DNA of 64,000 nucleotides from Flavobacterium filum DSM 17961 (GCF_000425465.1 NZ_AUDM01000006.1:45184-109183); one strand, 5' to 3'. Counted from the first letter of the stretch, positions 39,336 to 50,479 are shown. Made by a program: numbers and translations. The notes: generated by a model not told the origin, from the sequence alone.

Positions 39336-39423
39336 AGCCCCGATTGCAGCGGTATCCTTTTGTGTAGTTTACGGAACAAAAGATATAGCGGAAAGCGGGA
39401 ATAAGGTTTCCTGAAAAAGCCCG
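39336..39423. repeat. Dispersed Flavobacteriia intergenic element (AGCCCCGAT...AGCGGGA)
   Basis: AGCCCCGATTGCAGCGGTATCC at the left and AAAAGATATAGCGG then AAAGCGGGAATAAG at the right form an imperfect inverted repeat around TTTTGTGTAG. I recall this pattern, with the same two conserved ends, from intergenic regions of many flavobacterial genomes. It has no ORF and no transposase. Confidence 0.75.
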
Positions 39424-39444
39424 AACGATTTGCTTCTGAAAAAA

Positions 39445-39480
39445 TCAAAAAAAAAAGGACAAACTCGAAAGTTCATCCTT
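39445..39480 (-). terminator. Rho-independent terminator of the ribosomal superoperon
   Basis: On the minus strand AAGGATGAACT-TTCG-AGTTTGTCCTT pairs through an 11-bp stem with two G-U pairs, possible only on this strand, followed by ten T. It is 25 bp past the rplQ stop and ends the rpsL-rplQ unit. Confidence 0.85.
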
Positions 39481-39505
39481 TTGTATTATTGAATAAATGG
39501 TTTCA

Positions 39506-40012
39506 TTATTCAGCAGCTTCGGTATTTTCAGTTGATTCTGCAGCTGGAGCTTCAGGTGCTTTAGCTTCAGGAGCAGTAACTTCTGCTTTCTTCGCTTTCC
39601 CACCACGACGGCTTTTTGCTTTTTTCTCTTCTTTTTTACCTCCGTTGTATAGTTCGTTGAAGTCAACTAACTCGATCATAGCCATATCAGCGTTATCTCC
39701 CAAACGGTTACCTAACTTGATGATACGAGTATAACCACCCGGACGATCACCAACTTTAGCGGCTACTTCTCTAAACAATTCAGTAACTGCATATTTGTTT
39801 CTTAAATAAGCAAAAACGATACGTCTGTTGTGCGTAGTGTCTTCTTTTGATTTTGTTACCAATGGTTCAACAAATTGTTTTAGAGCTTTAGCTTTAGCAA
39901 CTGTTGTATTGATTCTTTTATGTTCAATTAATGAACAAGCCATGTTAGCCAACATCGATTTTCTATGACCTTGTTGTCTGCTTAAATGGTTTACTTTTTT
40001 TCCGTGTCTCAT
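39506..40012 (-). CDS. rplQ: 50S ribosomal protein L17
   Basis: 168 aa. The L17 core (residues 1-120: [20 protein letters not shown], then [21 protein letters not shown]) is followed by a tail of about 45 residues ([43 protein letters not shown]), basic first, then Ala/Glu/Pro-rich. Most bacterial L17 proteins stop near 120-130 aa; such tails are common in Bacteroidota. L17 lines the peptide exit tunnel mouth. Last gene of the superoperon. Confidence 0.97.
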   Translation of the reverse strand: MRHGKKVNHLSRQQGHRKSMLANMACSLIEHKRINTTVAKAKALKQFVEPLVTKSKEDTTHNRRIVFAYLRNKYAVTELFREVAAKVGDRPGGYTRIIKLGNRLGDNADMAMIELVDFNELYNGGKKEEKKAKSRRGGKAKKAEVTAPEAKAPEAPAAESTENTEAAE

Positions 40013-40075
40013 GACGTGTTTTTTAAACCTTCATCTTGCATCTATCCGCTTTGGAGAGCAAAATATGAAGTAAAT

Positions 40076-41068
40076 TTATTCTTTATCTAATTTGTATTTT
40101 GACAAATCCATTCCGAAATGTAAGTTTTTGATTGCCACAAGCTCATCAAGCTCAGTCAATGATTTTTTACCAAAATTACGGAATTTCATCAAGTCATTTT
40201 TATTGAATGACACTAAGTCACCTAATGTTTCAACTTCTGCCGCTTTCAAACAATTTAAAGCTCTAACCGAAAGATCCATGTCCACAAGTTTAGTTTTTAA
40301 CAACTGTCTCATGTGTAAAGATTCTTCATCATACGATTCTGTTTGAGCAATTTCATCAGCTTCCAACGTAATTCTCTCATCAGAGAACAACATAAAGTGG
40401 TGAATTAAAACTTTTGCCGCTTCTGTTAAAGCATCTTTTGGATTGATTGAACCATCAGTTTTAATTTCAAAAACTAATTTTTCATAATCTGTTTTTTGCT
40501 CCACACGGAAATTTTCAATTGCATATTTTACATTTTTGATAGGTGTAAAAATAGAATCAGTGAAAATAGTTCCGATAGCTGCATTTTGCTTTTTATTTTC
40601 TTCTGCAGGAACATAACCTCTACCTTTTTCAATTGATAACTCCATGTTGATGTTAACTTTTGAATCAAGGTTACAGATGATTAATTCTGGATTCAACACT
40701 TGGAATCCGGAAATAAATTTTTGAAAATCACCGGCAGTTATTTGTTCTTTTCCAGAAAGTGAAATTGTTACAGTCTCATTATCAACATCTTCAATTTGAC
40801 GTTTGAAACGAACTTGTTTCAAGTTTAAGATAATTTCGGTAACATCTTCAACTACTCCGGGAATGGTAGAAAATTCGTGATCTACACCTTCAATACGAAC
40901 AGATGTAATTGCATATCCTTCTAGAGCGGAAAGCAAAACTCTTCTTAGTGCGTTACCAACGGTCAATCCGTAACCAGGTTCTAAAGGTCTGAATTCAAAC
41001 TTACCTTCAAAATCGGTTGAATCGATCATGATAACTTTATCGGGCTTCTGAAAATTAAATATTGCCAT
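40076..41068 (-). CDS. rpoA: DNA-directed RNA polymerase subunit alpha
   Basis: 330 aa from [19 protein letters not shown] at 41068, the family-standard start; a Met six codons earlier is not conserved. N-terminal dimerisation domain contains [24 protein letters not shown]-terminal domain ([46 protein letters not shown]) binds UP elements and activators. The Bacteroidota polymerase reads the unusual -33/-7 promoters seen in this window. Position between rpsD and rplQ is the canonical alpha operon. Confidence 0.98.
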   Translation of the reverse strand: MAIFNFQKPDKVIMIDSTDFEGKFEFRPLEPGYGLTVGNALRRVLLSALEGYAITSVRIEGVDHEFSTIPGVVEDVTEIILNLKQVRFKRQIEDVDNETVTISLSGKEQITAGDFQKFISGFQVLNPELIICNLDSKVNINMELSIEKGRGYVPAEENKKQNAAIGTIFTDSIFTPIKNVKYAIENFRVEQKTDYEKLVFEIKTDGSINPKDALTEAAKVLIHHFMLFSDERITLEADEIAQTESYDEESLHMRQLLKTKLVDMDLSVRALNCLKAAEVETLGDLVSFNKNDLMKFRNFGKKSLTELDELVAIKNLHFGMDLSKYKLDKE

Positions 41069-41089
41069 AATTACGACTTCTGTCAAATA

Positions 41090-41695
41090 TTATTTGTTGT
41101 ATAACTCAACGATTAATTGTTCTTTGATGTTTTCTGGGATTTGTAAACGTTGTGGAACAGTTACAAAAGTACCTTCTTTGGTATCGTTATTCCAAGTAAT
41201 CCATTCGTAAACTTTACTTGAATTCGCTAAAGAACTATTGATGGCTTCAACAGATTTTGATTTTTCACGAACTGCTACTTTATCACCAGGTTTTAAATGA
41301 TAAGAAGGAACATTCACAATTTCACCATTTACAGTAATGTGTCTGTGTCCAACGATTTGACGTGCAGCTCTTCTTGAAGGAGCGATTCCCATTCTGAAAA
41401 CAACGTTATCTAAACGAGCTTCACATAATTGTAACAGGATTTCACCAGTTACACCTTTAGAAGCGGCTGCTTTTTCGAATAAGTTTCTAAATTGTTTTTC
41501 AAGAATTCCGTAAGTGTACTTCGCTTTTTGCTTTTCCATTAACTGAACTGCATATTCAGATTTTTTACCTCTTCTTTTAGCTAAACCATGTTGCCCAGGA
41601 GGGTAATTTCTTTTTTCGAAGGCTTTGTCTTCTCCGAAGATAGCCTCACCAAATTTACGGGCTATTTTAGTTTTTGGACCAGTATATCTTGCCAT
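41090..41695 (-). CDS. rpsD: 30S ribosomal protein S4
   Basis: 201 aa. [20 protein letters not shown] lacks the zinc-binding Cys set at the N-terminus (C-minus form). The S4 domain [31 protein letters not shown] is intact. S4 nucleates 30S assembly and, in other bacteria, represses the alpha operon by binding its mRNA. Whether this happens here is unknown; a 106-bp gap before it (41696-41801) may hold leader sequence. Confidence 0.98.
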   Translation of the reverse strand: MARYTGPKTKIARKFGEAIFGEDKAFEKRNYPPGQHGLAKRRGKKSEYAVQLMEKQKAKYTYGILEKQFRNLFEKAAASKGVTGEILLQLCEARLDNVVFRMGIAPSRRAARQIVGHRHITVNGEIVNVPSYHLKPGDKVAVREKSKSVEAINSSLANSSKVYEWITWNNDTKEGTFVTVPQRLQIPENIKEQLIVELYNK

Positions 41696-41801
41696 TTTAA
41701 AATTTATTAAAGGTAGTAATTATGAATTCAGGTCTAATCCTTCGATAATCGTACTCTACCTATTGTTATACTTAAACTCTTATGCTCAAAAGAGCAAATT
41801 A

Positions 41802-42185
41802 TTAAACTCTTCTTCTTTTTGGAGGTCTACATCCATTGTGTGGAATTGGTGTAACATCAATAATTTCAGTTACTTCGATACCACTATTATGAATAGACCG
41901 AATAGCAGACTCACGTCCGTTACCTGGTCCTTTCACATACACTTTTACTTTTTTCAAACCAGCTTCAAGTGCAACTTTTGTACAATCTTCAGCTGCCATT
42001 TGAGCAGCATAAGGAGTATTCTTTTTTGAACCTCTGAAACCCATTTTACCGGCAGAAGACCAAGAAATTACTTCTCCTTTTTTATTTGTCAAAGAAATAA
42101 TGATGTTGTTAAAAGTTGCATTAATATGAGCTTCTCCCGTTGATTCAACGATAACTTTACGCTTTTTTGTTATAGTCTTAGCCAT
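41802..42185 (-). CDS. rpsK: 30S ribosomal protein S11
   Basis: 127 aa. [45 protein letters not shown] and the C-terminal [13 protein letters not shown] are standard S11. It binds the platform of the 30S subunit near the E site. It starts 8 bp after rpsM. No anomaly. Confidence 0.98.
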   Translation of the reverse strand: MAKTITKKRKVIVESTGEAHINATFNNIIISLTNKKGEVISWSSAGKMGFRGSKKNTPYAAQMAAEDCTKVALEAGLKKVKVYVKGPGNGRESAIRSIHNSGIEVTEIIDVTPIPHNGCRPPKRRRV

Positions 42186-42193
42186 ATTATTTA

Positions 42194-42568
42194 TTATTTA
42201 GTTGCTTTTTTCTTGTTAGCAACAGTTTTTCTTTTACCTTTTCTAGTTCTAGAATTGTTTTTCGTTCTTTGTCCTCTTAATGGAAGACCAGATCTATGAC
42301 GAATACCTCTGTAGCAACCAATGTCCATTAAACGTTTGATGTGAAGAGATACTTCTGAACGTAATTCACCTTCTATTTTGTAATAAGAAACTGCATCACG
42401 AATTGCACCGATTTCATCATCGTTCCAATCTTGAACTTTTTTGTCTTGACTAACTTGAGCTTTCTCTAAAATCTCAATAGCTCTGCTTTTACCAATTCCG
42501 AAGATATAGGTTAAAGCAATAACTCCTCTTTTGTTTTTAGGTATATCTACCCCTGCGATTCTTGCCAT
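42194..42568 (-). CDS. rpsM: 30S ribosomal protein S13
   Basis: 124 aa. [29 protein letters not shown] at the start, the [32 protein letters not shown] tail that reaches toward the P-site tRNA. Two bp separate its start from rpmJ. No anomaly. Confidence 0.98.
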   Translation of the reverse strand: MARIAGVDIPKNKRGVIALTYIFGIGKSRAIEILEKAQVSQDKKVQDWNDDEIGAIRDAVSYYKIEGELRSEVSLHIKRLMDIGCYRGIRHRSGLPLRGQRTKNNSRTRKGKRKTVANKKKATK

Positions 42569-42570
42569 AA

Positions 42571-42687
42571 TTATCCTTGTCTTTGTTTAAATCTAGGATT
42601 CTTTTTGTTAATAACGTACAATCTACCTTTTCTGCGTACAATAACGCATTCGGCACTTCTTTTCTTTACTGATGCTCTAACTTTCAT
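42571..42687 (-). CDS. rpmJ: 50S ribosomal protein L36
   Basis: 38 aa ([20 protein letters not shown], then [18 protein letters not shown]), too short for many ORF screens. Only one Cys (Cys14) is present, so this is the zinc-independent (C-minus) form. It sits between infA and rpsM, its universal position. Zinc-free L36, S4 and S14 forms are consistent with a zinc-sparing ribosome set; a second paralogue elsewhere cannot be excluded. Confidence 0.95.
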   Translation of the reverse strand: MKVRASVKKRSAECVIVRRKGRLYVINKKNPRFKQRQG

Positions 42688-42699
42688 TGTGAAATAGCT

Positions 42700-42915
42700 T
42701 TAATATCTATAAGTAATTCTTGCTTTTGTCAAATCATAAGGGCTCATTTCCAATTTTACTTTATCACCAGGTAATAATTTGATATAATGCATACGCATTT
42801 TACCGGAAATGTGAGCGATCACAATATGACCATTTTCTAATTCTACACGGAACATTGCATTTGATAATGCTTCAATAATTGATCCGTCTTGTTCTATTGC
42901 TGATTGTTTTGCCAT
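42700..42915 (-). CDS. infA: Translation initiation factor IF-1
   Basis: 71 aa OB-fold: [70 protein letters not shown], the complete IF-1 sequence. Blocks the A site during initiation. 5 bp after secY, 12 bp before rpmJ. Confidence 0.98.
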   Translation of the reverse strand: MAKQSAIEQDGSIIEALSNAMFRVELENGHIVIAHISGKMRMHYIKLLPGDKVKLEMSPYDLTKARITYRY

Positions 42916-42920
42916 AAAAA

Positions 42921-44267
42921 TTAAGCTACCGCTTTTCTATTTTTACCACTTTTCATTAAACCATCATAATGTCTATTCAACAAATAAGAATTTATCTGTT
43001 GCATAGTATCAATTGCAACTCCAACCATGATTAATAAAGATGTACCTCCAAAAAACATACCCCAATTTTGTTGTACACCCATTAGATTTACTACGAAAGC
43101 AGGGAACACTGCAATCAAAGCTAAAAATAAAGAACCAGGGAAAGTTATCAAGGACATAATTCTATCTAAGTAATCAGAAGTTTCAATACCTGGTCTAATT
43201 CCAGGAATAAAACCACCACTTCTCTTTAAGTCATCAGCCATTTTATTAGTTGGTACTGTAATTGCGGTGTAAAAATACGTAAAAACTATGATTAATAACG
43301 CAAAAACTAAATTATACCAAAACCCAAACATATCACTGAAAGCAGTTGTTACAGACTGAGCGGCTTCAGTTGAAGAAAGCCCAGCTACAGCAGCAGGAAT
43401 AAACATAATTGCTTGAGCAAAAATAATTGGCATAACACCAGATGCATTAAGCTTGAGTGGAATAAATTGTCTATTACCACCCATCATGTCTTGTTCAAAA
43501 TCTCCTCCGGCAGTTCTTCTTGCATACTGTACAGGTATTTTTCTAACGGCCATTACTAAAAGTATACTAGCAATAATGACTAATAACCAAAGAATGATTT
43601 CAAATACCAACAATACTAGTCCACCATTGTCTTGTGTTACAGTTGAAACAAATTCTTGTAAAAATGCTTCAGGTAAACGAGCAATGATTCCAACCATAAT
43701 TAATAGTGAAATACCATTTCCAATACCTTTATCTGTAATTTTTTCTCCTAACCACATGGCAAAAATAGTACCAGTAACTAAAATTACAACCGCAGAGAAA
43801 AGGAATGAAAATGAATTGAATCCTAATAAAAATGCTTCTGATGGTAATGTTCTGTATAAATTATAAATATATCCAGGACCTTGTACCAATGTAATAGCGA
43901 TGGTTAACCAGCGTGTAATCTGATTAATCTTTTTTCTTCCGCTCTCACCATCTTTTTGAAGTTTTTGAAGATAAGGAACAGCAATTCCCATCAATTGAAC
44001 TACAATAGAGGCTGAGATGTAAGGCATGATTCCTAAAGCAAATACTGACGCTTGTGAAAATGCACCACCGGTAAACATGTTTAAAATTGAACCAATACCT
44101 TGATCCGTTTGAGTAGCCAAACCACCCAATTTTGTAGCATCTATACCTGGTAAGGTAACCTGTGCTCCAAAACGATAAACAAGAAGTAATCCTAGTGTTA
44201 CGAGAATTCTATTCTTTAATTCTTCTATTTTCCAAACGTTTCCGAGAGCTTCAAAAAATTTCTTCAT
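42921..44267 (-). CDS. secY: Protein translocase subunit SecY
   Basis: 448 aa, ten membrane helices. [12 protein letters not shown] (plug region), [29 protein letters not shown] and [17 protein letters not shown] loops are the SecY set. Central channel for Sec-dependent export, including substrates later sent to T9SS. Placed after rplO in the spc operon as usual. Confidence 0.98.
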   Translation of the reverse strand: MKKFFEALGNVWKIEELKNRILVTLGLLLVYRFGAQVTLPGIDATKLGGLATQTDQGIGSILNMFTGGAFSQASVFALGIMPYISASIVVQLMGIAVPYLQKLQKDGESGRKKINQITRWLTIAITLVQGPGYIYNLYRTLPSEAFLLGFNSFSFLFSAVVILVTGTIFAMWLGEKITDKGIGNGISLLIMVGIIARLPEAFLQEFVSTVTQDNGGLVLLVFEIILWLLVIIASILLVMAVRKIPVQYARRTAGGDFEQDMMGGNRQFIPLKLNASGVMPIIFAQAIMFIPAAVAGLSSTEAAQSVTTAFSDMFGFWYNLVFALLIIVFTYFYTAITVPTNKMADDLKRSGGFIPGIRPGIETSDYLDRIMSLITFPGSLFLALIAVFPAFVVNLMGVQQNWGMFFGGTSLLIMVGVAIDTMQQINSYLLNRHYDGLMKSGKNRKAVA

Positions 44268-44279
44268 ACAGACATTAAA

Positions 44280-44732
44280 TTATAAAGTTACAGCTTCTCC
44301 ACCTGCTGCTTCGATAGCCGCTTTAGCAGTTGCTGTAAATTTGTGAGCAGTTACTTTTAATTTAGCTTTTAATTCACCACGACCTAAAACTTTTACTAAT
44401 TCATTTTTGGTGGCTAAACGGGTATCAATCAATACAGCGAAATCTACTGTATCGGTTACAATACCATTATCAACTAAACTTTGTAAGGTATCAAGGTTAA
44501 TTCCTTGGTATTCTACTCTGTTAATGTTTTTAAATCCAAACTTAGGTACACGTCTTTGAAGAGGCATTTGTCCTCCTTCAAAACCAATCTTTTTAGAATA
44601 ACCTGAACGAGATTTTGCTCCTTTGTGACCTCTTGCGGAAGTGCCACCTTTACCGGAACCTTCTCCTCTACCTACTCTTTTATTTTGATTATGTGTTGAA
44701 CCTTCAGCAGGTTGTAAGTTACTTAAATTCAT
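44280..44732 (-). CDS. rplO: 50S ribosomal protein L15
   Basis: 150 aa. NLSNLQPAEGSTHNQNKRVGRGEGSGKGGTSARGHKGAKSRSGYSKKIGFEGGQMPLQRRVPKFGF is the classic glycine/basic N-terminal extension; globular C-terminus follows. 12 bp upstream of secY. Confidence 0.98.
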   Translation of the reverse strand: MNLSNLQPAEGSTHNQNKRVGRGEGSGKGGTSARGHKGAKSRSGYSKKIGFEGGQMPLQRRVPKFGFKNINRVEYQGINLDTLQSLVDNGIVTDTVDFAVLIDTRLATKNELVKVLGRGELKAKLKVTAHKFTATAKAAIEAAGGEAVTL

Positions 44733-44743
44733 TTTGAATAATA

Positions 44744-44926
44744 TTATTTAGCTTCTTCAACAGAAACTAAGTGTTTAACTTTATTTACCATACCAAGGAT
44801 AGCAGATGAATTTTCATGCTCTACTACTTGTCCTAATCTTTTAAGGCCTAAAGCAACCAAAGTTCTCTTTTGTGTTTGAGGACAATTGATTTGACTTTTT
44901 ACTTGTTTTACTAAAATCTTTGACAT
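44744..44926 (-). CDS. rpmD: 50S ribosomal protein L30
   Basis: 60 aa, LVKQVKSQINCPQTQKRTLVALGLKRLGQVVEHENSSAILGMVNKVKHLVSVEE, the normal bacterial L30 size. Between rpsE and rplO. Confidence 0.97.
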   Translation of the reverse strand: MSKILVKQVKSQINCPQTQKRTLVALGLKRLGQVVEHENSSAILGMVNKVKHLVSVEEAK

Positions 44927-44940
44927 AATTTCCTTGTATA

Positions 44941-45465
44941 TTAACCTTTAAATACTTTCTCTAAAGAAATTCCTCTTTGTTTAGCTACTGTATGAGCACT
45001 ACGCATTTGCAATAATGCATCAAAAGTTGCTTTTACCACGTTATGTGGATTTGAAGAACCTTGAGATTTTGATAATACATCATGAATACCAACTGATTCT
45101 AATACCGCACGTACAGCACCACCGGCAATAACCCCGGTACCGTGAGAAGCTGGCATCAAGAAAACACGAGCACCACCAAATTTACCTTTTTGTTCGTGAG
45201 GAACTGACTGACCACTCAAAGGAATTCTAACTAAATTTTTCTTTGCATCTTCTACTGCTTTAGCAATAGCCTCAGAAACATCTTTAGATTTTCCTAATCC
45301 GTGTCCAACTACTCCGTTTTCATCACCTACAACAACAATTGCAGAAAAGCCAAAAGCTCTACCTCCTTTTGTTACTTTGGTAACACGATTTACACTTACC
45401 AAACGATCTTTTAATTCAAGACCACTAGGTTTTACTAACTCTACATTTTTGTATTGACTATACAT
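44941..45465 (-). CDS. rpsE: 30S ribosomal protein S5
   Basis: 174 aa. Double-stranded-RNA-binding part [50 protein letters not shown], with the V-x-K-G-G-R loop implicated in spectinomycin binding. C-terminal [18 protein letters not shown] is standard. Confidence 0.98.
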   Translation of the reverse strand: MYSQYKNVELVKPSGLELKDRLVSVNRVTKVTKGGRAFGFSAIVVVGDENGVVGHGLGKSKDVSEAIAKAVEDAKKNLVRIPLSGQSVPHEQKGKFGGARVFLMPASHGTGVIAGGAVRAVLESVGIHDVLSKSQGSSNPHNVVKATFDALLQMRSAHTVAKQRGISLEKVFKG

Positions 45466-45471
45466 AATATC

Positions 45472-45825
45472 TTAGAATTTAAGTCCGGCAGCTCTCGCTC
45501 CTTCTGCTAATGATTTAATACGACCGTGGTATAAATAACCCCCTCTATCGAAAGTTACTGTTTCAATACCAGCTTTCAATGCTTTTTCAGCAATTAATTT
45601 ACCAACAGCGTTAGCTACTTCAACGTTTGTACCTTTAGCATCAACACCTTTATCTCTAGAGGATGCTGCTAAGATAGTAACTCCATTTAAGTCATCTATC
45701 AACTGTGCGTAGATTTCTTTATTGCTTCTGAATACAGAAAGTCTTGGGTTTGTAGCAGTTCCGCTTACAATCTTTCTTATTCTGAACTTAATTCTCTGTC
45801 TTCTTTCAGATTTTGTTAACGACAT
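45472..45825 (-). CDS. rplR: 50S ribosomal protein L18
   Basis: 117 aa. [27 protein letters not shown] and [26 protein letters not shown] at the end bind 5S rRNA. Six bp before rpsE. Confidence 0.98.
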   Translation of the reverse strand: MSLTKSERRQRIKFRIRKIVSGTATNPRLSVFRSNKEIYAQLIDDLNGVTILAASSRDKGVDAKGTNVEVANAVGKLIAEKALKAGIETVTFDRGGYLYHGRIKSLAEGARAAGLKF

Positions 45826-45836
45826 AATCTTAATTT

Positions 45837-46379
45837 TTAAGCTGATTTACCTGCTTTTCTTCTTAATACTTCACCAACGAATTTAACTCCTTTTCCTTTG
45901 TAAGGCTCAGGACGACGGAAACCTCTAATTTTAGCGGCAACCTGACCTAGAAGTTGTTTATCGTGAGAGGTTAATTTAACGATTGGATTTTTACCTTTTT
46001 CAGAAATTGTTTCTAATTTAACTTCAGGAGCAATTTCTAAAACGATATTGTGCGAGAAACCTAAAGCAAGATCTAATTTTTGACCTTGGTTTGAAGCTCT
46101 ATATCCAACCCCAACTAACTCTAATTCTTTCGTAAAACCGGTTGAAACACCATTAATCATGTTACTGATTAATGCTCTGTATAAACCATGTTTTGATCTA
46201 TGATCTTTGTGGTCAGAAGATCTTTCCACAATTACTTGACCATCTTCAATTTTAACACTAACATCTGAAAAGTCTTGTGTTAACTGACCTAACTTTCCTT
46301 TTGCTGTAACTACTCCTTCATTCACCTCTACAGTTACACCGGCAGGAATTACAATTGGATTTTTACCTATTCTTGACAT
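45837..46379 (-). CDS. rplF: 50S ribosomal protein L6
   Basis: 180 aa with two related domains. [21 protein letters not shown] at the start and [26 protein letters not shown] at the end, where the PEPYKGKG signature contacts 23S rRNA near the factor-binding site. Confidence 0.98.
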   Translation of the reverse strand: MSRIGKNPIVIPAGVTVEVNEGVVTAKGKLGQLTQDFSDVSVKIEDGQVIVERSSDHKDHRSKHGLYRALISNMINGVSTGFTKELELVGVGYRASNQGQKLDLALGFSHNIVLEIAPEVKLETISEKGKNPIVKLTSHDKQLLGQVAAKIRGFRRPEPYKGKGVKFVGEVLRRKAGKSA

Positions 46380-46393
46380 TGTTTAGTGTTTTA

Positions 46394-46792
46394 TTAGTAT
46401 ACGTAACAAATAACTTCTCCTCCAACATTTAATTGTTTAGCTTGCTTTCCGGTCATTAAACCTTTAGAAGTGGAAACAATTGCAATACCTAATCCATTAA
46501 GGATTCTTGGAAGTTCTGATGAACCAGCATATTTACGTAAACCTGGTTTACTAATTCTTTGGATATCTCTGATTACAGGCTCTTTAGTATCTTTATCATA
46601 CTTTAAAGCAATTTTGATGGTTCCTTGAACTGAACTATCATCAAATTTGTAACTTAAGATATATCCTTGATCGAATAAAATCTTTGTGATTTCTTTTTTA
46701 AGATTAGAAGCTGGAATCTCTACCACTTTGTGGTTAGCTTTTACAGCATTTCTAACTCTCGTTAGATAATCGGCAATAGGATCTGTATACAT
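46394..46792 (-). CDS. rpsH: 30S ribosomal protein S8
   Basis: 132 aa from the ATG at 46792 (MYTDPIADYLTRVRNAVKA), the family start; 20 extra upstream codons are not conserved. Ends in STSKGLMTGKQAKQLNVGGEVICYVY. In other bacteria S8 binds the spc mRNA to repress translation; not testable here. Confidence 0.98.
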   Translation of the reverse strand: MYTDPIADYLTRVRNAVKANHKVVEIPASNLKKEITKILFDQGYILSYKFDDSSVQGTIKIALKYDKDTKEPVIRDIQRISKPGLRKYAGSSELPRILNGLGIAIVSTSKGLMTGKQAKQLNVGGEVICYVY

Positions 46793-46863
46793 ATGTATCG
46801 ATTTGCGGTAACGGTTTTCAATAAAAACTATTTCTATTGAACCTGAAACCAATTAAAAATAAT

Positions 46864-47133
46864 TTACCAACTAGATTTTTTAACACCAGGGATTAAACCT
46901 TGGTTTGCCATTTCACGGAAAGTTACACGTGAAATACCGAATTGTCTCATGTACCCTCTTGGTCTTCCTGTTAATTTACAACGATTGTGTAAACGAACCG
47001 GAGAAGCATTTCTTGGTAATTTTTGTAGGCTTTCATAATCTCCAGCTTCTAATAAAGCTTTTCTTTTTTCAGCATACTTATCTACCGCTTTTTGTCTTTT
47101 TACCTCACGGGCTTTCATTGATTCTTTAGCCAT
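46864..47133 (-). CDS. rpsN: 30S ribosomal protein S14
   Basis: 89 aa, [20 protein letters not shown] at the start and [39 protein letters not shown] at the end. One Cys only: the zinc-independent form, medium length. Confidence 0.97.
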   Translation of the reverse strand: MAKESMKAREVKRQKAVDKYAEKRKALLEAGDYESLQKLPRNASPVRLHNRCKLTGRPRGYMRQFGISRVTFREMANQGLIPGVKKSSW

Positions 47134-47136
47134 AAC

Positions 47137-47688
47137 TTAATTCTTTTTAAAAGGTAATCCTAATTCTGCTAATAATGATTTTGCTTCTTTATCAGTTTTG
47201 GCAGTAGTTACAAAAGTAATATCCATACCGGCAATTTTGTTTACTTTATCAATATCAATTTCAGGGAAAATGATTTGCTCCAAAACACCAAGGTTATAAT
47301 TACCTCTACCATCAAAACCAGTTGCTTTAATACCATTAAAGTCTCTTACACGAGGTAAAGAAGATGTAATCAATCTATCTAAAAACTCATACATTCTTTC
47401 TCCACGTAAAGTTACTTTAGCACCAATAGGCATTCCTTTTCTTAATTTAAAAGACGCAACGTCTTTTTTAGAAATAGTAGCTAAAGCTTTTTGACCTGTG
47501 ATTTTAGTCAATTCGTCCACTGCATAATCAACCAATTTCTTGTCTGAAACAGCAGCTCCAACACCACGGCTAACAACGATTTTTTCCAATTTAGGAACTT
47601 GCATTACGTTTTTGTAACCGAACTCTTCTTTCAAAGCAGGGATAACTCTGCTTTTATATTCTTCTTTTAGTCTAGGGATATAAGCCAT
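47137..47688 (-). CDS. rplE: 50S ribosomal protein L5
   Basis: 183 aa. [42 protein letters not shown], and [25 protein letters not shown] with [20 protein letters not shown]. 5S rRNA binding at the central protuberance. Confidence 0.98.
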   Translation of the reverse strand: MAYIPRLKEEYKSRVIPALKEEFGYKNVMQVPKLEKIVVSRGVGAAVSDKKLVDYAVDELTKITGQKALATISKKDVASFKLRKGMPIGAKVTLRGERMYEFLDRLITSSLPRVRDFNGIKATGFDGRGNYNLGVLEQIIFPEIDIDKVNKIAGMDITFVTTAKTDKEAKSLLAELGLPFKKN

Positions 47689-47690
47689 TA

Positions 47691-48008
47691 CTATAATACT
47701 TGATTAGATTTTTTTGAAAATCTTACTTTCTTATCTCCTTCTACTTTGAAACCAACTTTAGTTACTTTTTTTGACTTAGGGTCAATTAAAGAAAGGTTGG
47801 AAATTTGAATAGGAGCTTCTTTTTTCACGATTCCTCCTTGAGGGTTTTTTGCACTTGGTTTAGTGTGAACTGAAACCATGTTTGTACCTTCAACGATCGC
47901 TTTATTAGCGTCAACAAAAACACGCAAAACTTTACCTTCAGTACCTTTATGGTCTCCGGCAATTACTCTTACGATGTCTCCTGATTTAATTTTTAACTTT
48001 GTCATCAT
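47691..48008 (-). CDS. rplX: 50S ribosomal protein L24
   Basis: 105 aa (or 104 from the second Met at 48005, equally likely). KOW motif in [60 protein letters not shown] follows. Assembly initiator of the 50S subunit. 8 bp after rplN. Confidence 0.97.
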   Translation of the reverse strand: MMTKLKIKSGDIVRVIAGDHKGTEGKVLRVFVDANKAIVEGTNMVSVHTKPSAKNPQGGIVKKEAPIQISNLSLIDPKSKKVTKVGFKVEGDKKVRFSKKSNQVL

Positions 48009-48016
48009 TAATCGAT

Positions 48017-48385
48017 TTAAAGCACCTCAGGTGCTAATGATACAATTTTCATGAATTGTTTTTCACGAAGTTCTCTTGCAACCGGACCAAAAACACGAGT
48101 TCCTCTCATTTCACCTGCAGCGTTTAACAATACACATGCGTTATCGTCAAAACGGATGTAAGATCCATCAGCTCTTCTCACTTCTTTTTTAGTACGTACA
48201 ACAACTGCAGTAGAAACAGCACCTTTCTTTACGTTACCGTTTGGTGTTGCATCTTTAATTGACACTACAATTTTATCTCCAACAGAGGCATAACGACGTT
48301 TCGTTCCTCCTAAAACACGTATAGTCAAAACTTCTTTTGCTCCTGTGTTATCTGCTACTTTTAATCTAGATTCCTGTTGTACCAT
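48017..48385 (-). CDS. rplN: 50S ribosomal protein L14
   Basis: 122 aa. [37 protein letters not shown] and [29 protein letters not shown]. Standard length; lies two bp after rpsQ. Confidence 0.98.
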
Positions 48386-48387
48386 AA

Positions 48388-48645
48388 TTACTTCGCTCTT
48401 TCAATGATTTCAACTAATCTCCAACATTTTGATTTACTTAAAGGACGCGTTTCGCTAATTCTTACCGTATCTCCAATGTTACAGTCATTTGTTTCGTCGT
48501 GTGCAACATATTTTTTTGTTTTTAACACGAACTTACCATATAATGGGTGTTTCACTTTTTTAGTTTCAGAAACAACAATAGATTTCTCCATTTTGTTACT
48601 AGTTACTACACCAATTCTCTCTTTTCTTAAATTTCTTTTTTCCAT
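48388..48645 (-). CDS. rpsQ: 30S ribosomal protein S17
   Basis: 85 aa OB-fold. [42 protein letters not shown] and [29 protein letters not shown]. 18 bp after rpmC. Confidence 0.98.
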   Translation of the reverse strand: MEKRNLRKERIGVVTSNKMEKSIVVSETKKVKHPLYGKFVLKTKKYVAHDETNDCNIGDTVRISETRPLSKSKCWRLVEIIERAK

Positions 48646-48663
48646 CTTTCAGCTAGCTTACAA

Positions 48664-48855
48664 TTATTGTAACTCTCTTTTACTTAGCTCAGTGTTTAAT
48701 CTCGCAATTACTCTTCTCATTGTTCTAATTTGAAGAGGGTTTTGAATTGGAGAAATAGTATGAGTCGTTTTTAGATCGGCATAAGTTTTTTTAGACTGAC
48801 TAAGTTTTTCTTGTAACTCAGCTACAGATAGACTTATAATTTCTGATTGTTTCAT
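48664..48855 (-). CDS. rpmC: 50S ribosomal protein L29
   Basis: 63 aa from MKQSEIISLSVAELQEKLSQSKK at 48855; 14 codons upstream overlap rplP and are not conserved. Ends TMRRVIARLNTELSKRELQ. Docking site region for trigger factor and SRP at the exit tunnel. Confidence 0.97.
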   Translation of the reverse strand: MKQSEIISLSVAELQEKLSQSKKTYADLKTTHTISPIQNPLQIRTMRRVIARLNTELSKRELQ

Positions 48856-48868
48856 AATGAATATAAGA

Positions 48869-49288
48869 TTATGCTTCGAAATCTCTAGCAACAACAAATT
48901 TAGTTTTTACGGGTAGTTTTTGAGCGGCCAAACGCAATGCTTCTTTTGCAACTGCTAATGGCACTCCACCAACTTCAAACATGATTCTTCCGGGTTTAAC
49001 AACGGCAGCCCAATATTCAACTGCACCTTTACCTTTACCCATACGTACTTCAAGAGGTTTCTTAGTGATTGGTTTGTCTGGGAAAATTTTGATCCATAAT
49101 TGACCTTCTCTTTTCATAAAACGAGTAGCTGCGATACGTGCTGCCTCAATCTGGCGAGAAGTTAAAAAAGCTGAATCCATTGATTTGATTCCAAACATAC
49201 CGTTAGAAAGCATGTGACCTCTTTGAGAATCACCTTTCATTCTACCTTTTTGTACCTTACGATACTTTGTTCTTTTAGGCTGTAACAT
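48869..49288 (-). CDS. rplP: 50S ribosomal protein L16
   Basis: 139 aa. [20 protein letters not shown] and [43 protein letters not shown]; the MGKGKG loop reaches the A-site tRNA. Standard length. Confidence 0.98.
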   Translation of the reverse strand: MLQPKRTKYRKVQKGRMKGDSQRGHMLSNGMFGIKSMDSAFLTSRQIEAARIAATRFMKREGQLWIKIFPDKPITKKPLEVRMGKGKGAVEYWAAVVKPGRIMFEVGGVPLAVAKEALRLAAQKLPVKTKFVVARDFEA

Positions 49289-49307
49289 TTTCTTTTAATT
49301 TAAAAAA

Positions 49308-50054
49308 TTACTTTCTTTTACGAGAATTTGATTTCCCATTTGGCTTTCCTCCTTTTGGAGCATCACCACCTTTTCCACTACCTGTAGCTTGTTTTTTATC
49401 CATACCTACAAGTGGAGAAAGATCTCTCTTTCCGTAAACTTCACCTTTCATGATCCACACTTTGATACCCATTCTACCATAAGTAGTATGTGCTTCAGCC
49501 AAAGCATAATCAATATCGGCTCTGAAAGTTGATAGAGGAATTCTTCCTTCTTTGAAACCTTCTGAACGTGCCATTTCAGCTCCATTCAAACGACCGGAAA
49601 TCAAAACTTTAATACCTTCTGCATTCATACGCATTGCTGCTGCGATAGCCATTTTAATAGCTCTTCTGTATGAAATACGGCTTTCGATTTGACGAGCAAT
49701 GCTAGTTGCAACTAAATAAGCATCTAACTCAGGTCTTTTGATTTCAAAGATGTTAATTTGAACCTCTTTGTCCGTAATCTTTTTAAGTTCTTCTTTCAAC
49801 TTGTCTACCTCTTGACCGCCTTTTCCGATAATAATACCAGGTCTTGCAGTAGTGATAGTAACGGTTACAAGTTTTAAAGTTCTCTCAATGATTACTTTTG
49901 ATACACTAGCTTTTGATAAACGAGCATGAATATACTTTCTGATTTTATAATCTTCGGCAATTTTATCACCGTAATCATTTCCACCATACCAGTTTGAATC
50001 CCATCCTCTGATGATACCAAGTCTGTTTCCAATTGGATTTGTCTTTTGTCCCAT
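49308..50054 (-). CDS. rpsC: 30S ribosomal protein S3
   Basis: 248 aa. KH domain [19 protein letters not shown]-terminal [32 protein letters not shown], then a Gly/Lys-rich tail ([24 protein letters not shown]) longer than in E. coli. Part of the mRNA entry channel. Confidence 0.98.
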   Translation of the reverse strand: MGQKTNPIGNRLGIIRGWDSNWYGGNDYGDKIAEDYKIRKYIHARLSKASVSKVIIERTLKLVTVTITTARPGIIIGKGGQEVDKLKEELKKITDKEVQINIFEIKRPELDAYLVATSIARQIESRISYRRAIKMAIAAAMRMNAEGIKVLISGRLNGAEMARSEGFKEGRIPLSTFRADIDYALAEAHTTYGRMGIKVWIMKGEVYGKRDLSPLVGMDKKQATGSGKGGDAPKGGKPNGKSNSRKRK

Positions 50055-50062
50055 CTTATTTA

Positions 50063-50473
50063 TTAATTGCTTTGTGTGTTATTACTAGCTCCAAGCACGA
50101 TTGTTACGTGGTTAGAACGCTTTCTAATTCTGTGTGCACGACCTTGAGGAGCAGGACGAAGTCTTTTTAACATCATTCCTCCATCTACTCTGATCTCTTT
50201 TACAAATAAAGCTGCTTCTTCAATACTTGCATCTGCATTTTTAGATTGCCAATTGGCAATTGCAGATAACAATAATTTTTCTAATTTTCTAGAAGCTTCT
50301 TTTTGACTAAATCGTAATACATTTAGTGCTTTTTCCACTTTCTGACCTCTTACCAAGTCTGCTACCAAGCGCATTTTTCTAGGTGAAGTAGGGCAGTTAT
50401 TCAATTTCGCGAAAGCTATCGACTTATTAGCCTCTTTTCTCGCATCTGCTGTTTCTCTTTTACGAACTCCCAT
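50063..50473 (-). CDS. rplV: 50S ribosomal protein L22
   Basis: 136 aa. [42 protein letters not shown] and the beta-hairpin [31 protein letters not shown] that lines the exit tunnel (macrolide site). Confidence 0.98.
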   Translation of the reverse strand: MGVRKRETADARKEANKSIAFAKLNNCPTSPRKMRLVADLVRGQKVEKALNVLRFSQKEASRKLEKLLLSAIANWQSKNADASIEEAALFVKEIRVDGGMMLKRLRPAPQGRAHRIRKRSNHVTIVLGASNNTQSN

Positions 50474-50479
50474 TGCTTC

